Positions 9,529 through 19,232 of a stretch of DNA of 64,000 nucleotides are shown here, one piece after another. This DNA is from Komarekiella atlantica HA4396-MV6 (GTDB lineage Bacteria > Cyanobacteriota > Cyanobacteriia > Cyanobacteriales > Nostocaceae). The stretch covers positions 62,001 to 126,000 of the forward strand of contig JAHHHK010000012.1 of the NCBI GenBank assembly GCA_019359395.1, written 5' to 3'. How positions within the stretch are numbered: the stretch's first letter is position 1; the number at the start of each line of letters is the position of its first letter. Below the pieces are notes generated by a model. The model saw only the letters and a list, made by a program, of their open reading frames with translations. It did no database searches and had not been told where the DNA came from. Made by a program: the position numbers and the translations under genes.

Positions 9529-10122
9529 ATGGTTATAGCAGTTAGTGTGATATCGTTCCTGTTCAATCCTGTTATAGGCTCTTTTTTGCCTTCCCTGCCC
9601 TTGGATAGCCTGTTTTCCACCCAAGGCATTATGGTAATACTGCTGGCGGCCTATGCTGGCGCTATGTGGATGTTCCTGACTAGTGCCCCAAAAGTACACA
9701 CCGTTATGGTGTCGGATTTGGAAATTGCACGACAGCTGTATGAAGGTCTGCTAGATTTACCAGCAGCGGATGTGCCTTTGCACTACTACTACAACTACGA
9801 ACAAACTATAGGCGCAACTGGGATTGATCCACTTTATATGTCCGCAAGTCCCACCATGTCAGGCAGAATGATGAATAATGCTAACGATGGGCTGTGGTAT
9901 CAATTAAAGAAAAACATCCAGCTACACGTGATTACTGGCGCTAGTTTAGGCAGCAAAAATCAGCAACGCCACGTTTGTTTTGACCGTGACTGCTTGGAAA
10001 TGATTTTAATGCGAGTTGAAACACGCGGCTTAAAATTCAAGATTCGTAACCAGAAGCCGCTGAATTTTTTGGTTAAGGATTATGAAGGGCGCGTTATTGA
10101 ACTGGCTGAAGTAGCGAATTAG
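9529..10122 (+). CDS. Membrane-anchored VOC/glyoxalase-like protein
   Basis: The N-terminal 50 residues are hydrophobic with two possible membrane helices; the rest begins VHTVMVSDLEIARQLYEGLLDLP, the typical opening of a vicinal-oxygen-chelate (glyoxalase/bleomycin-resistance) fold, and ends FLVKDYEGRVIELAE, the typical closing strand with its Glu. Substrate and metal are unknown. ATG at 9529 is preferred over the TTG two codons earlier; the frame is open back only to 9481, so no longer form exists. It converges on lysS, with a clear hairpin between. Confidence 0.65.
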   Translation: MVIAVSVISFLFNPVIGSFLPSLPLDSLFSTQGIMVILLAAYAGAMWMFLTSAPKVHTVMVSDLEIARQLYEGLLDLPAADVPLHYYYNYEQTIGATGIDPLYMSASPTMSGRMMNNANDGLWYQLKKNIQLHVITGASLGSKNQQRHVCFDRDCLEMILMRVETRGLKFKIRNQKPLNFLVKDYEGRVIELAEVAN

Positions 10123-10135
10123 TTATTACAAGTAA

Positions 10136-10164
10136 GGTGCATTACAACTTTGGTGTAATGCACC
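10136..10164. terminator. Bidirectional terminator-like hairpin
   Basis: GGTGCATTACA and TGTAATGCACC form a perfect 11-base stem with a 7-base loop, followed by a T-rich tract. It lies between the convergent VOC-like gene and lysS and may serve both. Confidence 0.75.
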
Positions 10165-10193
10165 CTATATTTTTGTTTGTTCTATTTACTGCC

Positions 10194-11879
10194 TTAACTC
10201 AATTGTTCAGACTTAAATTTTCCTTTAATAAACTTGTTAAAGTATTGGCCGTCTGACGGTGCGTTCTCGAAATCAGCTTTGATCTCAGGTGGAACTTTAT
10301 AGTATTCATAAACACCTCCAGCGCTGAATTCAATAGTCATTGTTTGAGTGGTAGCATTATAGCTAAATTCCTTAATCAAGCTGCCTTCGGGCTTGAGTAA
10401 CGGGAAGGCGATCGCATCCCGAATACTGGCACAATTAGTTAATAACATCACTAAGCGATCAATCCCAACACCTAAACCACCAGTAGGTGGCATTCCATAC
10501 TCAAGGGCAGTCAGAAAATCCTCATCTACACCTTGCGCTTCTAAATCACCAGCGGCTTTTCTCTGGGCTTGTGCTTCTAGGCGTTCTCTTTGGTCGATAG
10601 GGTCGGTAAGTTCTGAGAAGCTGTTAGCAGTCTCGCGCCCCACTATAAATAGCTCAAATCGTTCCACCAAACCGGGCTTAGAGCGGTGAGGCTTTGCTAA
10701 AGGCGAAATTTCTACGGGATAGTCAATTACAAAGGTAGGTTGAATTAAGTTGCTTTCTACCTTTTGCTCAAAAGCTTCATTTAAGAGTTTGCCAATCGAT
10801 TGCACATCTTCTATCGCTTCAAGTCCAGCATTTTTACTTGCTGTTTTAGCTTCTGCCAAAGTTTGGAAAGAATTGAAATCTAATCCTGTAATTTCTTTAA
10901 CTAAATCGTGCATTGTTACTCGTCGCCAAGGCGGTGTCAAATCCACACTTTCCCCTTGGTAGATAATTTGCAGTGTGCCGAGTACTTCTTGAGCGACAGT
11001 GGTAATAATCCCTTCTGTCAACGCCATCATATCGTTGTAGTCGGCGTAGGCTTGGTAAACTTCAATCGTTGTAAATTCAGGATTGTGTCGAGTCGAAATT
11101 CCCTCATTACGAAAAATCCTACCTAACTCAAACACCTTTTCAAAACCACCCACAATCAACCGCTTGAGATGGAGTTCTGTGGCAATTCGCAAATACAACT
11201 CCATTTCTAAAGTGTTGTGGTAGGTGGTGAATGGACGTGCATCTGCACCTCCAGCTTCACTTTGCAAAACTGGCGTTTCAATTTCTAGAAAATCCCGCTG
11301 TTCTAAATAACGGCGAATACCCGCAGTAATTTGGGCGCGACGACGGAAAGTTTGCCGAACTTCCGGGTTAACAATCAAGTCAACGTAACGCTGACGGTAG
11401 CGCTTAGCAACATCCGTTAATCCATGCCACTTGTCGGGTAGAGGCAAAAGGGATTTAGTGAGGATGGTGTATTGTCTGACGTAGACAGATAACTCGCCCT
11501 TTTCAGTCCGTTTAACAGTACCTTTTGCTCCCAGGATGTCGCCGGCATCTGTGAGTTGTTTCAAGTGATTGAAGGCATCGGCATCAATATCTGCCATGCT
11601 TTCTTGGATGCGATTTTTCTCCAGATAAAGCTGAATTGTGCCAGTTTCATCTTGCAAGGTGAAGAAAGCCAGTTTACCAAAAACGCGACGCGCCATAATG
11701 CGTCCAGCAATGGCAACTTCTAAATCAACTTCTTCACCACTAGGTAAATCGGCAAATTGTTCTTGCAGTTGTGCTGCATGATGGGTAGATTCCCAACGAT
11801 AAGCGTAGGGATTTGTTCCTAGCTGCTTGAGCTGGTCTACTTTTTCCAGCCTGGCGGCACGGATATCTTCTTCCGACAT
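10194..11879 (-). CDS. lysS: Lysyl-tRNA synthetase, class II, with KTSC tail
   Basis: This enzyme charges tRNA-Lys with lysine in the cytoplasm. The 561-residue product has the N-terminal OB-fold anticodon-binding domain (about 50-150), then the class II core with motif 2 around [15 protein letters not shown] and motif 3 [12 protein letters not shown]. After the core, about residues 490-561 carry a short extra domain ([19 protein letters not shown] through [10 protein letters not shown]), the KTSC domain named for this position. Typical bacterial LysRS is about 500 residues, so the tail explains the extra length. It is a single gene; a decayed toxin-antitoxin relic lies just upstream. Confidence 0.97.
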   Translation of the reverse strand: MSEEDIRAARLEKVDQLKQLGTNPYAYRWESTHHAAQLQEQFADLPSGEEVDLEVAIAGRIMARRVFGKLAFFTLQDETGTIQLYLEKNRIQESMADIDADAFNHLKQLTDAGDILGAKGTVKRTEKGELSVYVRQYTILTKSLLPLPDKWHGLTDVAKRYRQRYVDLIVNPEVRQTFRRRAQITAGIRRYLEQRDFLEIETPVLQSEAGGADARPFTTYHNTLEMELYLRIATELHLKRLIVGGFEKVFELGRIFRNEGISTRHNPEFTTIEVYQAYADYNDMMALTEGIITTVAQEVLGTLQIIYQGESVDLTPPWRRVTMHDLVKEITGLDFNSFQTLAEAKTASKNAGLEAIEDVQSIGKLLNEAFEQKVESNLIQPTFVIDYPVEISPLAKPHRSKPGLVERFELFIVGRETANSFSELTDPIDQRERLEAQAQRKAAGDLEAQGVDEDFLTALEYGMPPTGGLGVGIDRLVMLLTNCASIRDAIAFPLLKPEGSLIKEFSYNATTQTMTIEFSAGGVYEYYKVPPEIKADFENAPSDGQYFNKFIKGKFKSEQLS

Positions 11880-11956
11880 AGTAACGAACTAAATAGGGCA
11901 AGATTAATTATAGATGCTGCAAAAGTTGACAGTGTAGTATATTTGCGCTTTGCAAG

Positions 11957-12073
11957 CTAGTTACAGAATGCCATGTGAGCGCCGTTAAAGGAAATGCACA
12001 ATAACTCCAGGTTCATCGGATGGCTAAGGTCTATACTCCTTAACAGGACATTGGTATCTACGAGGTAAGGCAC
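11957..12073 (-). pseudogene. Truncated PIN-domain toxin relic
   Basis: Reading from GTG at 12073 gives VPYLVDTNVLLRSIDLSHP, the exact style of the start of a VapC-type PIN nuclease with its first catalytic Asp (the D of VDTN). After about 21 residues the likeness stops, and the frame ends at residue 38; full toxins have about 130 residues. The reading starts one base before, and overlaps, the end of the antitoxin-like piece in front of it. It is almost surely inactive. Confidence 0.6.
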
Positions 12074-12157
12074 TTAACCTCTTTCTCCATAAATACTTGA
12101 GCGGCTAATGGCTTCATCAGAAAGCGATGAAAAGTTAAGCTCTCGGTGGCTCTCTAC
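12074..12157 (-). pseudogene. Antitoxin C-terminal relic
   Basis: The 27 codons before the PIN start read ...LNFSSLSDEAISRSSIYGERG and stop at TAA, directly abutting the toxin GTG. This has the shape of the C-terminal tail of a small antitoxin upstream of a VapC-like toxin. A stop codon lies right before it, so the N-terminal DNA-binding half is gone. Confidence 0.45.
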
Positions 12158-12181
12158 TCACTCAGTAAATATTGACAACCT

Positions 12182-12610
12182 TTATTTTTGCCCGACTTGT
12201 AGCGAATACCGAGATAAGATTGCTTTCATTTTCAAGTTAGTAAATTGCACGATCGCATTTACAATATCTTGCTGGTCTGGTTGTAGCTTCAGTGTTTCCA
12301 AAGCTTGATAAATGTTATTCCCAGAACGCAGTTTTTGAGCAAGTTGGGTACGTTGAGAAGAGTTTAAGACTGTATTAATTTCCTTGTTTCTGCGTTGACG
12401 CACAGCCTGGATTTGTTGGCGTTGTTGCGGAGTCAAGTTTATATCAGCAGTTGCGGCTGAGTATATTACAGGGTTAGCAGCTTGGGCAAAAATATTACCA
12501 TAATTAGTATGGAGTTGAACTGGTGCAGCCAAACTAATTCTAGGCAAGAAAAGGACAAGAAACAGAATATTAGCTAACACAAACAGTCCTTTTGTCAAGT
12601 TAATTTTCAT
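12182..12610 (-). CDS. Periplasmic LTxxQ (Spy/CpxP-like) protein
   Basis: The 142-residue protein has a clear signal peptide (hydrophobic about residues 10-28, cleavage near SLAAP). The mature part contains LTPQQRQQIQAVRQRRNKE, an LTxxQ motif like those in Spy/CpxP envelope chaperones, followed by helices with another spaced motif (NSSQRTQLAQKL). Such proteins are helical, periplasmic and often linked to envelope stress. Family assignment rests on the motif only. It stands between the M48 protease gene and lysS, all on the minus strand but widely spaced. Confidence 0.65.
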   Translation of the reverse strand: MKINLTKGLFVLANILFLVLFLPRISLAAPVQLHTNYGNIFAQAANPVIYSAATADINLTPQQRQQIQAVRQRRNKEINTVLNSSQRTQLAQKLRSGNNIYQALETLKLQPDQQDIVNAIVQFTNLKMKAILSRYSLQVGQK

Positions 12611-12694
12611 AATGCACTAACTCATGAATAATAAACTTCACAGATTAAAATATAGTACTGAGTAAAAGAAAACTAAATCAAGATTTAGAATTCA

Positions 12695-12720
12695 GGACTC
12701 AGTACTCAGAATTACTCAGA
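12695..12720. repeat. ACTCAGT heptad repeat at a gene end
   Basis: GGACTCAGTACTCAG is followed by a third ACTCAGA unit, which supplies the SE* end of the M48 protease gene. Similar words occur at 51106-51114, 54392-54408 and 59269-59275. Confidence 0.6.
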
Positions 12721-13674
12721 CCTTTTCATTCTCTCAATTTCTTGTTGTAATTCTTCAATTTGACGGCGTAAAGCTTCAGCTTCATTTTCACTAGTTTGGG
12801 CTGCGACATTTACTGATCCCGAAGCAGGCGATCGCTGATAATTTCCCCGGCGAATTTGCTGATATTCTTCTGATACTGCCCATTGCCGTAAATAGTGCAA
12901 GCGTTCCACGGCAAAAGGATGGCTCAGCATTGTTCCTTGAACACCGCTATACATTAAGAATTTATACACTTGATTCAGTCCATCTTCATCCAGTGCTTGA
13001 TAACTTTCCGACTGACGAATAAACTCCTGTAAACTGCATTCATGGGCATATTTGATACTACCACCAGAAATTTTCATCATCGAAGACATCACTGGGTTCA
13101 AGTCATCCATCACTAACAGTGCAGCGCGATCTGAAGACAACTCGGCTTTGCGCCGCCATTCAAAAAAGGCATAAATCAACCCTTGACTAAGAAAGTTTCC
13201 TATGCCAAAGGTTAATTCACCCAAGGCAGATGCAGCACTCATCGCCCACATCGCCATTTGAATTAAAATAGTATGACCACATTTAATGTGCCCCAGTTCA
13301 TGGGCTAGCACCACCCGAATCTCGGCTTCGTCTAGTAAGTCTAGTATCCCTGTATTTATAACTATGTAAGGATTCTCTTGCCCCAATGCATAGCTATTTG
13401 CTTGGGGATCTTGTGAGACAAATAGTGTAGGCTCTGGATAAATGTCCAAATCCCGCACACATTCCCGAAACATCTGGTAAATAGTGGAATATTGGCGCGG
13501 CCCGACTTGGATAGTGTTGCCCATTAGATAGACTAATTGAGGACGTTCGTAGACAAATTCCACGAATTTACGAGCGATTAAATCAAATCCTGGTAGGTTT
13601 CGTAAAGCTTGCTCGGCTTGGCGATCCAGTGGATGCCTGAAGGCTTCGCTGGAAATTCCTGTGTAGGTTGGCAT
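12712..13674 (-). CDS. M48 family zinc metalloprotease
   Basis: The 320-residue protein carries HELGH at 125-129 with upstream VVLA, and the third zinc ligand in KAELSSDRAAL (Glu178, with Asp182), the full M48 catalytic set. A hydrophobic region (about 138-170) follows the active site and may touch the membrane. The C-terminal 35 residues (EALRRQIEELQQEIERMK) form a coiled coil. It resembles HtpX/M48-like proteases that degrade misfolded proteins; the substrate is unknown. Its last codons and stop lie in an ACTCAGT-type repeat. Confidence 0.9.
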   Translation of the reverse strand: MPTYTGISSEAFRHPLDRQAEQALRNLPGFDLIARKFVEFVYERPQLVYLMGNTIQVGPRQYSTIYQMFRECVRDLDIYPEPTLFVSQDPQANSYALGQENPYIVINTGILDLLDEAEIRVVLAHELGHIKCGHTILIQMAMWAMSAASALGELTFGIGNFLSQGLIYAFFEWRRKAELSSDRAALLVMDDLNPVMSSMMKISGGSIKYAHECSLQEFIRQSESYQALDEDGLNQVYKFLMYSGVQGTMLSHPFAVERLHYLRQWAVSEEYQQIRRGNYQRSPASGSVNVAAQTSENEAEALRRQIEELQQEIERMKRSE

Positions 13675-13696
13675 AATTCAGGGGGATTGGTGATTG

Positions 13697-13738
13697 GTCA
13701 TTAGTCATTCGTTTTACAAAGGACAAATGACTAATGAC
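13697..13738. repeat. TTAGTCA-type inverted heptad repeat
   Basis: GTCATTAGTCATT and AATGACTAATGAC are perfect 13-base inverted arms around a 16-base loop, and the right arm continues as more heptads. It lies between divergent genes (M48 protease and helicase-like), so it is not a simple terminator. Confidence 0.7.
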
Positions 13739-13803
13739 TAATGACAAGATAATAGAAATGGGGCTTTGTAAGTAAAAATCACTTTGTATGGGATTAAAAG
13801 CGT

Positions 13804-15354
13804 GTGATTGAGGCAGAAGTTCATTTGTCACTACATAACTTTTTGCGATCGCAGGCGGGTTTCCCTTCCTGGCCCCATCATTTGACGATGGCAAGGTTGG
13901 TAGCACGCGCCTTGCGTTTAGGACGTAGCGCCTTAATTCAAGTAGGGGCAGTTTGTGGCTATCAAGGGCGCTATCGTACTAGTTTTGTCGCATCAGCGTT
14001 GATGTGGCATGGCCCTGTAATTATTGTTGCCCCAGAAATAGTACAGCAACGCCTGCTACAAGTAGAAATTCCTCGGCTACAGCAGTGGCTACCAGCCAAC
14101 AAATCAATTAGGACAGGTGACGCCTGGCCAGGTAGCGAGTTCCAAGGACTATTGTTGACCACTCCAGAAGCCTGGTTAAGAGGTCAATTGACTGAGGGCG
14201 ATCGTTTTCCTCATGGTATTCCCACAATAATTGATGGAGTGGATGATCTGGAAGATTGGGTGCGTCATCAGCTGACTCAAGCCATTCAACCGCATGACTG
14301 GGATCAACTTATGCTCGCTTGTCCAAACCAAGCCGAAGCAATTCGTTCCGCACGAGTGCAACTGACACATGAACTGTTCCAGCATCCTGCTAATCCTTAT
14401 GAATGCTATCTGATTTCTCAACCAGAAGCCGAGATTTTAAGCCATCTTTATTCAGTATTGGAATCAGCCAATATCCCTGATATCTGGAAACAGTTCTGGC
14501 AGCAATTTCAAAGCTTTAATGAAAATCTTTCTCCCCTACCTCCTCTTTTTTGGGCGACTATTGCCCGTCGTCAAGGTTTATTTTCATTGCACTACACTCC
14601 AATTGAATTAGGGGAAATACTCTCGCCCATTTGGCAGCGACAACCTGTAGTTTTAATTGGCAGCGCCTTAGAATCGGAAACAGAGGCTCCACTTTTTCGC
14701 CAGCGCTTGGGTTTGGACGATTTAACTTGCTTAAAGTTTTCTTCGGATAGCCAAGCGGAAGCAATTCAACTGTATGTACCCTATAAGTTGCCTCTACCTA
14801 ACACGCCAGAATTTCAAGCGGCATTTATTCACAAAGTTCGTACACTGGTTTGCCTAAGTGCTACATCACCAGGATTGACGGTTGTGTTAGTGGGAGATGT
14901 GCCGCTCAAAGCTCAGGTAGGGGCGATTCTGGCTTCAGAGTTTGGTTCGCGGGTGCAGGTGGAAAAAACTTGTTTGGATGAAAATGGTATTTTAGTCAGT
15001 GGTTGGGAATTTTGGCGAGAACATCAAACAGTCTTGCCAGCACCCCGTCTGTTAATCATTGCTACTTTGCCCTTGCCATCTTTGGAAAATCCTCTTGTTG
15101 CTGGTAGGGTAGCTCACTATAAGCGATCGCATCAAGATTGGTTTCGTTTATTTTTGTTACCATCTGCCTTAAATGAATTACAACGGGCGATCGCGCCAGT
15201 ACGAGAAAATCAAGGTATCGTTGCTTTACTTGATAGTCGAGTGGTTAACCGTAGTTACGGCGCTCAAATTCTTGCTGCTCTAAGTCCTTTAGCACGGATT
15301 AACTATCTTGACCCAAGTCTGTTTTCTAATACTAGTGAGGAAAATTCGACGTAA
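13804..15354 (+). CDS. DinG-like superfamily 2 helicase homologue, degenerate motifs
   Basis: The 516-residue soluble protein has a RecA-like layout. LGRSALIQVGAVCGYQGRYRT (about 39-59, quoted in part) sits where a Walker A loop should be but lacks the GKT triplet, and IIDGVDDLE (about 142-150) replaces a DEAH box. The C-terminal part, LQRAIAPVRENQGIVALLDSR (about 459-479), matches the DinG/XPD type of helicase motif VI region. It looks like a cyanobacterial helicase homologue that may no longer hydrolyse ATP in the usual way. Start is GTG at 13804; the first residues suit the fold and no better start is seen. Confidence 0.65.
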   Translation: MIEAEVHLSLHNFLRSQAGFPSWPHHLTMARLVARALRLGRSALIQVGAVCGYQGRYRTSFVASALMWHGPVIIVAPEIVQQRLLQVEIPRLQQWLPANKSIRTGDAWPGSEFQGLLLTTPEAWLRGQLTEGDRFPHGIPTIIDGVDDLEDWVRHQLTQAIQPHDWDQLMLACPNQAEAIRSARVQLTHELFQHPANPYECYLISQPEAEILSHLYSVLESANIPDIWKQFWQQFQSFNENLSPLPPLFWATIARRQGLFSLHYTPIELGEILSPIWQRQPVVLIGSALESETEAPLFRQRLGLDDLTCLKFSSDSQAEAIQLYVPYKLPLPNTPEFQAAFIHKVRTLVCLSATSPGLTVVLVGDVPLKAQVGAILASEFGSRVQVEKTCLDENGILVSGWEFWREHQTVLPAPRLLIIATLPLPSLENPLVAGRVAHYKRSHQDWFRLFLLPSALNELQRAIAPVRENQGIVALLDSRVVNRSYGAQILAALSPLARINYLDPSLFSNTSEENST

Positions 15355-15589
15355 GGTCAGTTGACAGTTATTTATTCTCTTCTATTGACTATTTACGTTT
15401 TGTCAACCGAAGCGCGATCGTTTCATAGCAAGCGCTATTATCAGTTTGAGCGAACATTCCCAGTTTCATCAACTATGACATTTGAAATTTGCACTAGTAA
15501 TAAAATTTACAACTGCTGTTGTGCAAGTAATAAATTTGTCAGTATGAACTTAGAACCTACGTTGAATTTTAAATTTTTAATTGCTGATT

Positions 15590-15805
15590 ATGGGTGAAGC
15601 AAAGCGTCGTAAAACCACACTTGGAGAAAACTACGGTCAAGAGACTCGGATCTTGCCTTGGGTTCCCATCACCAAAACTCAGGCTGAACTCTTTGTCGCT
15701 TGGACTACTCGCGGTGCCTGGATAGGTATTGGCATTATGGTTGTTGCATGGGTGACTATCCGTTTTATCGGCCCAGCTTTTGGTTGGTGGCAAGTAGTCT
15801 TATAA
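15590..15805 (+). CDS. DUF2839 small membrane protein
   Basis: The 71-residue product begins MGEAKRRKTTLGENYGQ and has two short hydrophobic stretches (about 33-48 and 52-66, with TRGAWIGIGIMVVAWVTIRF), matching the cyanobacterial DUF2839 family. An in-frame TTG three codons earlier is possible, but MGEAKRRK is the natural start. Its role is unknown. It follows the helicase-like gene by 235 bases, so it probably has its own promoter. Confidence 0.85.
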   Translation: MGEAKRRKTTLGENYGQETRILPWVPITKTQAELFVAWTTRGAWIGIGIMVVAWVTIRFIGPAFGWWQVVL

Positions 15806-15958
15806 GTATTTATATCCATTTATGAACGGTTACACTAACGAAGTATAACTGTTCGTAAATCAACTTTTATCAGAAAACCTGGTGTATAGTGTGGAATAGA
15901 AAAAATGAAAACTAGTTGTTAATTGTTAGCAAATAACAATTGATTAATAACTTATAGT

Positions 15959-16054
15959 TCAATACGCTTGGTGTTAGAGCTAAAAACCATAAAGTTGGTA
16001 GGTTGAGTAAAGCAGAGCGAAACCCAACAATTATCCTTAACCCAAGCGTATTGA
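15959..16054. repeat. Foldback element with 13-base inverted ends
   Basis: TCAATACGCTTGG (15959-15971) and CCAAGCGTATTGA (16042-16054) are perfect inverted ends of a 96-base unit. Inside, GTAGGTTGAG and CGAAACCCAAC resemble a repeat common between genes in many cyanobacteria. It lies between two convergent genes, so it may be a MITE-like repeat, a REP-type element or a terminator. Confidence 0.6.
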
Positions 16055-16202
16055 CTTATAAATAGGTAGGTATAATTAAACATAAAATAAAATCCTAGTT
16101 CGTAGTGAGTAATGAATCGCTTAAAACAAGTATTATCAGGACTAAAATCCTTACTACCAACTTTAATTTATCTACACCTAGCTACTTAGCTAATAACTAT
16201 AA

Positions 16203-17114
16203 CTATTTCTGTTTGTGAGCAGTCAACTTTTGGTCTGTATCTTGTATTTCTAAAAGTTCTGGAATAGTTACAAAACGATAGCCTTGCTTTCTAAAATTAC
16301 TAACAATTTCTGGTAAAGCTTGCACAGTTCTGGAACGATTACCACCGCCATCATGCATTAACACAATACCACCAGGTTTTGAATCTTTGATTACGTTATT
16401 GATTAAGTTTGGTACAGTTGGCAGCTTGTAATCTATGGAGTCAACTGACCACATCACTACAGTATATTTTTTGTTTTTGGCATAAGCAGCTAATCCATTA
16501 TGTAGCATGCCACCGGGTGGTCGAAACAGAGTTGTTTTAGCACCTGTAACTTGATAAATTAGGTCTGTCGTACGTTCAATTTCAAAAGCAGCTGCCTGTG
16601 GATTGAAAAAATGATACCAGTGGTGCCAAGTATGGTTAGCAATCACATGACCCTCAGCTACAATCCGCTTCCCTAATTCGGGATAATTTTTCAAGTTCTG
16701 CCCAACAACAAAAAATGTCCCTTTGATATTATTTGCTTTGAGAATATCTAATACTTGGTCTGTGGTCTGAGGCCAAGGGCCGTCATCAAAAGTAAGAGCA
16801 ATCACTTTTTGACCATGAGTAAGTTTTGCAGCCTTAATTATTGCTCCTTGAAAGCTTGATGGTACAGAATAGGAAAGTCCCTTTGCTTGTGCTTCTTGTT
16901 GCCAAGTTGTGAGCATCGCCGCCTTTAATCCCTCAATGCGCTGCTGAGTTCCTACTTTTGCTGCTATATCTGTTACATATATATTCTGTCTATTCTGAGC
17001 CTCAGAGAAATTTGATTTTACAAGCATCATAAAACCAAGGCTGAAAGTACCGCATAATGCAAGCAGTGTAATTAATATTCCTTCTGGCCAAAGAAACGAT
17101 TTGTTGTTTTCCAC
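16203..17114 (-). CDS. Membrane-anchored polysaccharide deacetylase (NodB domain)
   Basis: The 303-residue protein has one N-terminal membrane helix (about 12-33) and then a NodB homology domain facing outward. Motifs: TFDDGP (108-113; the two Asp act as base and metal ligand), HTWHH (161-165; metal-binding histidines), RPPGG (198-202) and LMHDGGG (about 252-258; catalytic His). All are intact, so it should remove N-acetyl groups from a peptidoglycan or exopolysaccharide sugar. The region between anchor and domain (about 50-100) is a helical stalk. It precedes a long gene-poor gap and then the sugar-transfer genes. Confidence 0.92.
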   Translation of the reverse strand: MENNKSFLWPEGILITLLALCGTFSLGFMMLVKSNFSEAQNRQNIYVTDIAAKVGTQQRIEGLKAAMLTTWQQEAQAKGLSYSVPSSFQGAIIKAAKLTHGQKVIALTFDDGPWPQTTDQVLDILKANNIKGTFFVVGQNLKNYPELGKRIVAEGHVIANHTWHHWYHFFNPQAAAFEIERTTDLIYQVTGAKTTLFRPPGGMLHNGLAAYAKNKKYTVVMWSVDSIDYKLPTVPNLINNVIKDSKPGGIVLMHDGGGNRSRTVQALPEIVSNFRKQGYRFVTIPELLEIQDTDQKLTAHKQK

Positions 17115-18272
17115 TTCATAGCTCCTTCAAGGGTCGAACCATCGGTAACAATTTTGACGGTACGTTTTAACACATTTTTTCTAGATACTCAAATACGCAG
17201 TTACTCTCTAAATAATCCTGAAAAATAGAATAGAGATTAACAGAAATTAAAAAATTGTGAAGAAAATTATACAGATTTAATGAAGTCCAAATTGATTGGT
17301 TTTGGATATACGCTGGTCACATGATAATTGGTACTATTTAATTTCAACTACGCGTCTATAAGAGGTAAAGTCTGCATTTCCACACTTTCACCATTAGCTT
17401 TAAGAATGAGCGTAATTGAATAATTAACCGCACCTCAACAAACCATGCTACTAGAAGCCAATTTATAACTCCTGTTTTTCCTCTAACCGCTAATTACTTG
17501 TAGACAGTTCATCCGGGAGTCAGTGGCCTTCCCAGTTTTGTGCCTCCGCGAATGAGGTGGGCTAGTAAATTATTGGATTAGTATACAGAATTAACACAAG
17601 GGGTATAAAAACCGCCTAGAAAAAATCTAATGAACTAATAGTTCATTCTTGATAATGTATATTCTACTGTCTATGACTATTCCTTCCTTTTTAAGAAAAA
17701 GTTAAATTTTTAACATGCTATGTTGCCTTTGACCTTCTGAGAAATAAATAGACGCAAATCAAGTTAATATAGTTTCTCATTGCCAAAGGGCAGTTATTCG
17801 TTAACTTAGATACTGTTCACTCATTCACTGAAAACAATTTCATTGGTAGCTGATTTCAGTTTTTGATGCTGGTACATCAGCCTAAGTTGCTTGAAACTTT
17901 TTGTTTGCTACTGTTTATCTCAAGTCAAGGAAGGCAATACATTATTAATAGTACAATTCAATATGTAATGTTACCGTATTTATACGGTAATTATTAGAAA
18001 ATTTATGAGAAAATTGTTAAAATTATAGTAGCTATCTGATATAATTATTTCAGCATTAAATATTTATAATAATGTAACTTTTACTACTAATTATACTAGA
18101 TAAATATGTATTTTTGTGTTTAACAAGGCGTCTAAATTTAGTTGGCTTTTGTTAACTAAATTATTGCAGAGTCAAAGAAATGTATTATATGTTCAACAGC
18201 CAGACGTTGGCAAATAGGCTAATTAAAAGTTATAAACCCTCACTAAGTAATGCTCAAAAACAAATGTCAGGC
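17115..18272. other. Gene-poor gap of 1.16 kb
   Basis: No convincing gene was found. The stretch is very AT-rich except for a short GC-rich island at about 17512-17565 (CATCCGGGAGTCAGTGGCCT and onward), which could be the end of a lost gene or mobile element. The right part should include the end of the GT2 transcript (minus strand) and the left part the deacetylase promoter. Confidence 0.4.
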
Positions 18273-19232
18273 TTATTTAGCTGGCTCTGATGTCTTACTA
18301 AAGCCTCCAGTTTCCTTCAAAGTATAGATAGGACGACCTTTAACTTCTTCATAAATACGTCCAATATACTCGCCTAAAATCCCAATACAAAGTAATTGTA
18401 CAGACCCTATAAACAACATAGCAATTGTAATTAAAGTGAAGCCAATTAATGGAGACACAGGGTCAAATAAACGCCAATATAGTACCAGCAATATCATTAA
18501 TAGGGCTACACCAGCTGATAGCAATCCTATATAAGTTGCCAGTCTTAAGGGAACAGTTGAAAAGGAAATAATTCCGTCAACTGCTAATGCCCAAGATTTT
18601 CCAAAAGTATACTTCACTTTGCCGGCAAAACGAGGGTTTCGTTCAAAATGTATGGCTGTTTGACGGAATCCTATCCAAGCTCGTAAGCCGCGAATGTAGC
18701 GGTTGCGCTCAGGCATTGCATTGAGAATATCTACTATTTGCCGATCCATCAAGCAAAAGTCTCCTGTATCAGCAGGTATGTCTACATTAGCTAGCCGCTG
18801 AAGAATACGATAAAAAGCATAGGCAGTGAGACGTTTTAGCCAGCTTTCCTTTTGGCGAGATATACGCTGAGCATAAACTACTTGGTAGCCTTGTTGCCAT
18901 TTTTCAATCATCTTTAAAATTAGTTCTGGAGGATCTTGGAGATCAGCATCCATGACGATGATACTTTTGCCTTGAACAAAGTTCAAACCAGCTGTGACTG
19001 CGATTTGATGACCAAAATTCCGAGCAAAACTGAGATAGCGCACACGACGATCGCAATGGTGGAGTTCACGAATCATACTTAAGGAGCGATCGCGACTACC
19101 ATCATCAATCAAAATTAATTCTACTTCGCCATCTAACTGTGCTGTTACATTAATCAGACGCCGATACATTTCATTGATATTTTCTTCTTCGTTATAAATA
19201 GGGATTACTAGAGAGTAGATTGGCTTAGTCAC
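18273..19232 (-). CDS. GT2 polyprenol-phosphate glycosyltransferase (DPM1/GtrB-like)
   Basis: The 319-residue protein has a GT2 domain starting [18 protein letters not shown], with the DXD-type metal motif [12 protein letters not shown] (about residues 91-102), then two membrane helices (about 233-257 and 267-290). This is the layout of GtrB/DPM1-like enzymes, which move a sugar from a nucleotide donor to a polyprenyl phosphate on the inner face of the membrane. The lipid-linked sugar then feeds GT-C transferases, and four such proteins lie next to it. It is divergent from the GT39-type gene at 19398. The sugar cannot be told from sequence. Confidence 0.88.
   Translation of the reverse strand: MTKPIYSLVIPIYNEEENINEMYRRLINVTAQLDGEVELILIDDGSRDRSLSMIRELHHCDRRVRYLSFARNFGHQIAVTAGLNFVQGKSIIVMDADLQDPPELILKMIEKWQQGYQVVYAQRISRQKESWLKRLTAYAFYRILQRLANVDIPADTGDFCLMDRQIVDILNAMPERNRYIRGLRAWIGFRQTAIHFERNPRFAGKVKYTFGKSWALAVDGIISFSTVPLRLATYIGLLSAGVALLMILLVLYWRLFDPVSPLIGFTLITIAMLFIGSVQLLCIGILGEYIGRIYEEVKGRPIYTLKETGGFSKTSEPAK

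Noticed and set aside
12108-12308. 66-codon plus-strand frame
   Set aside because: It lies antisense to the 3' end of the LTxxQ gene and to the antitoxin relic, and shows no ribosome-binding site or family likeness.
15361-15597. 78-codon frame before the DUF2839 gene
   Set aside because: Low-complexity translation without motifs; overlaps the true start of the next gene.
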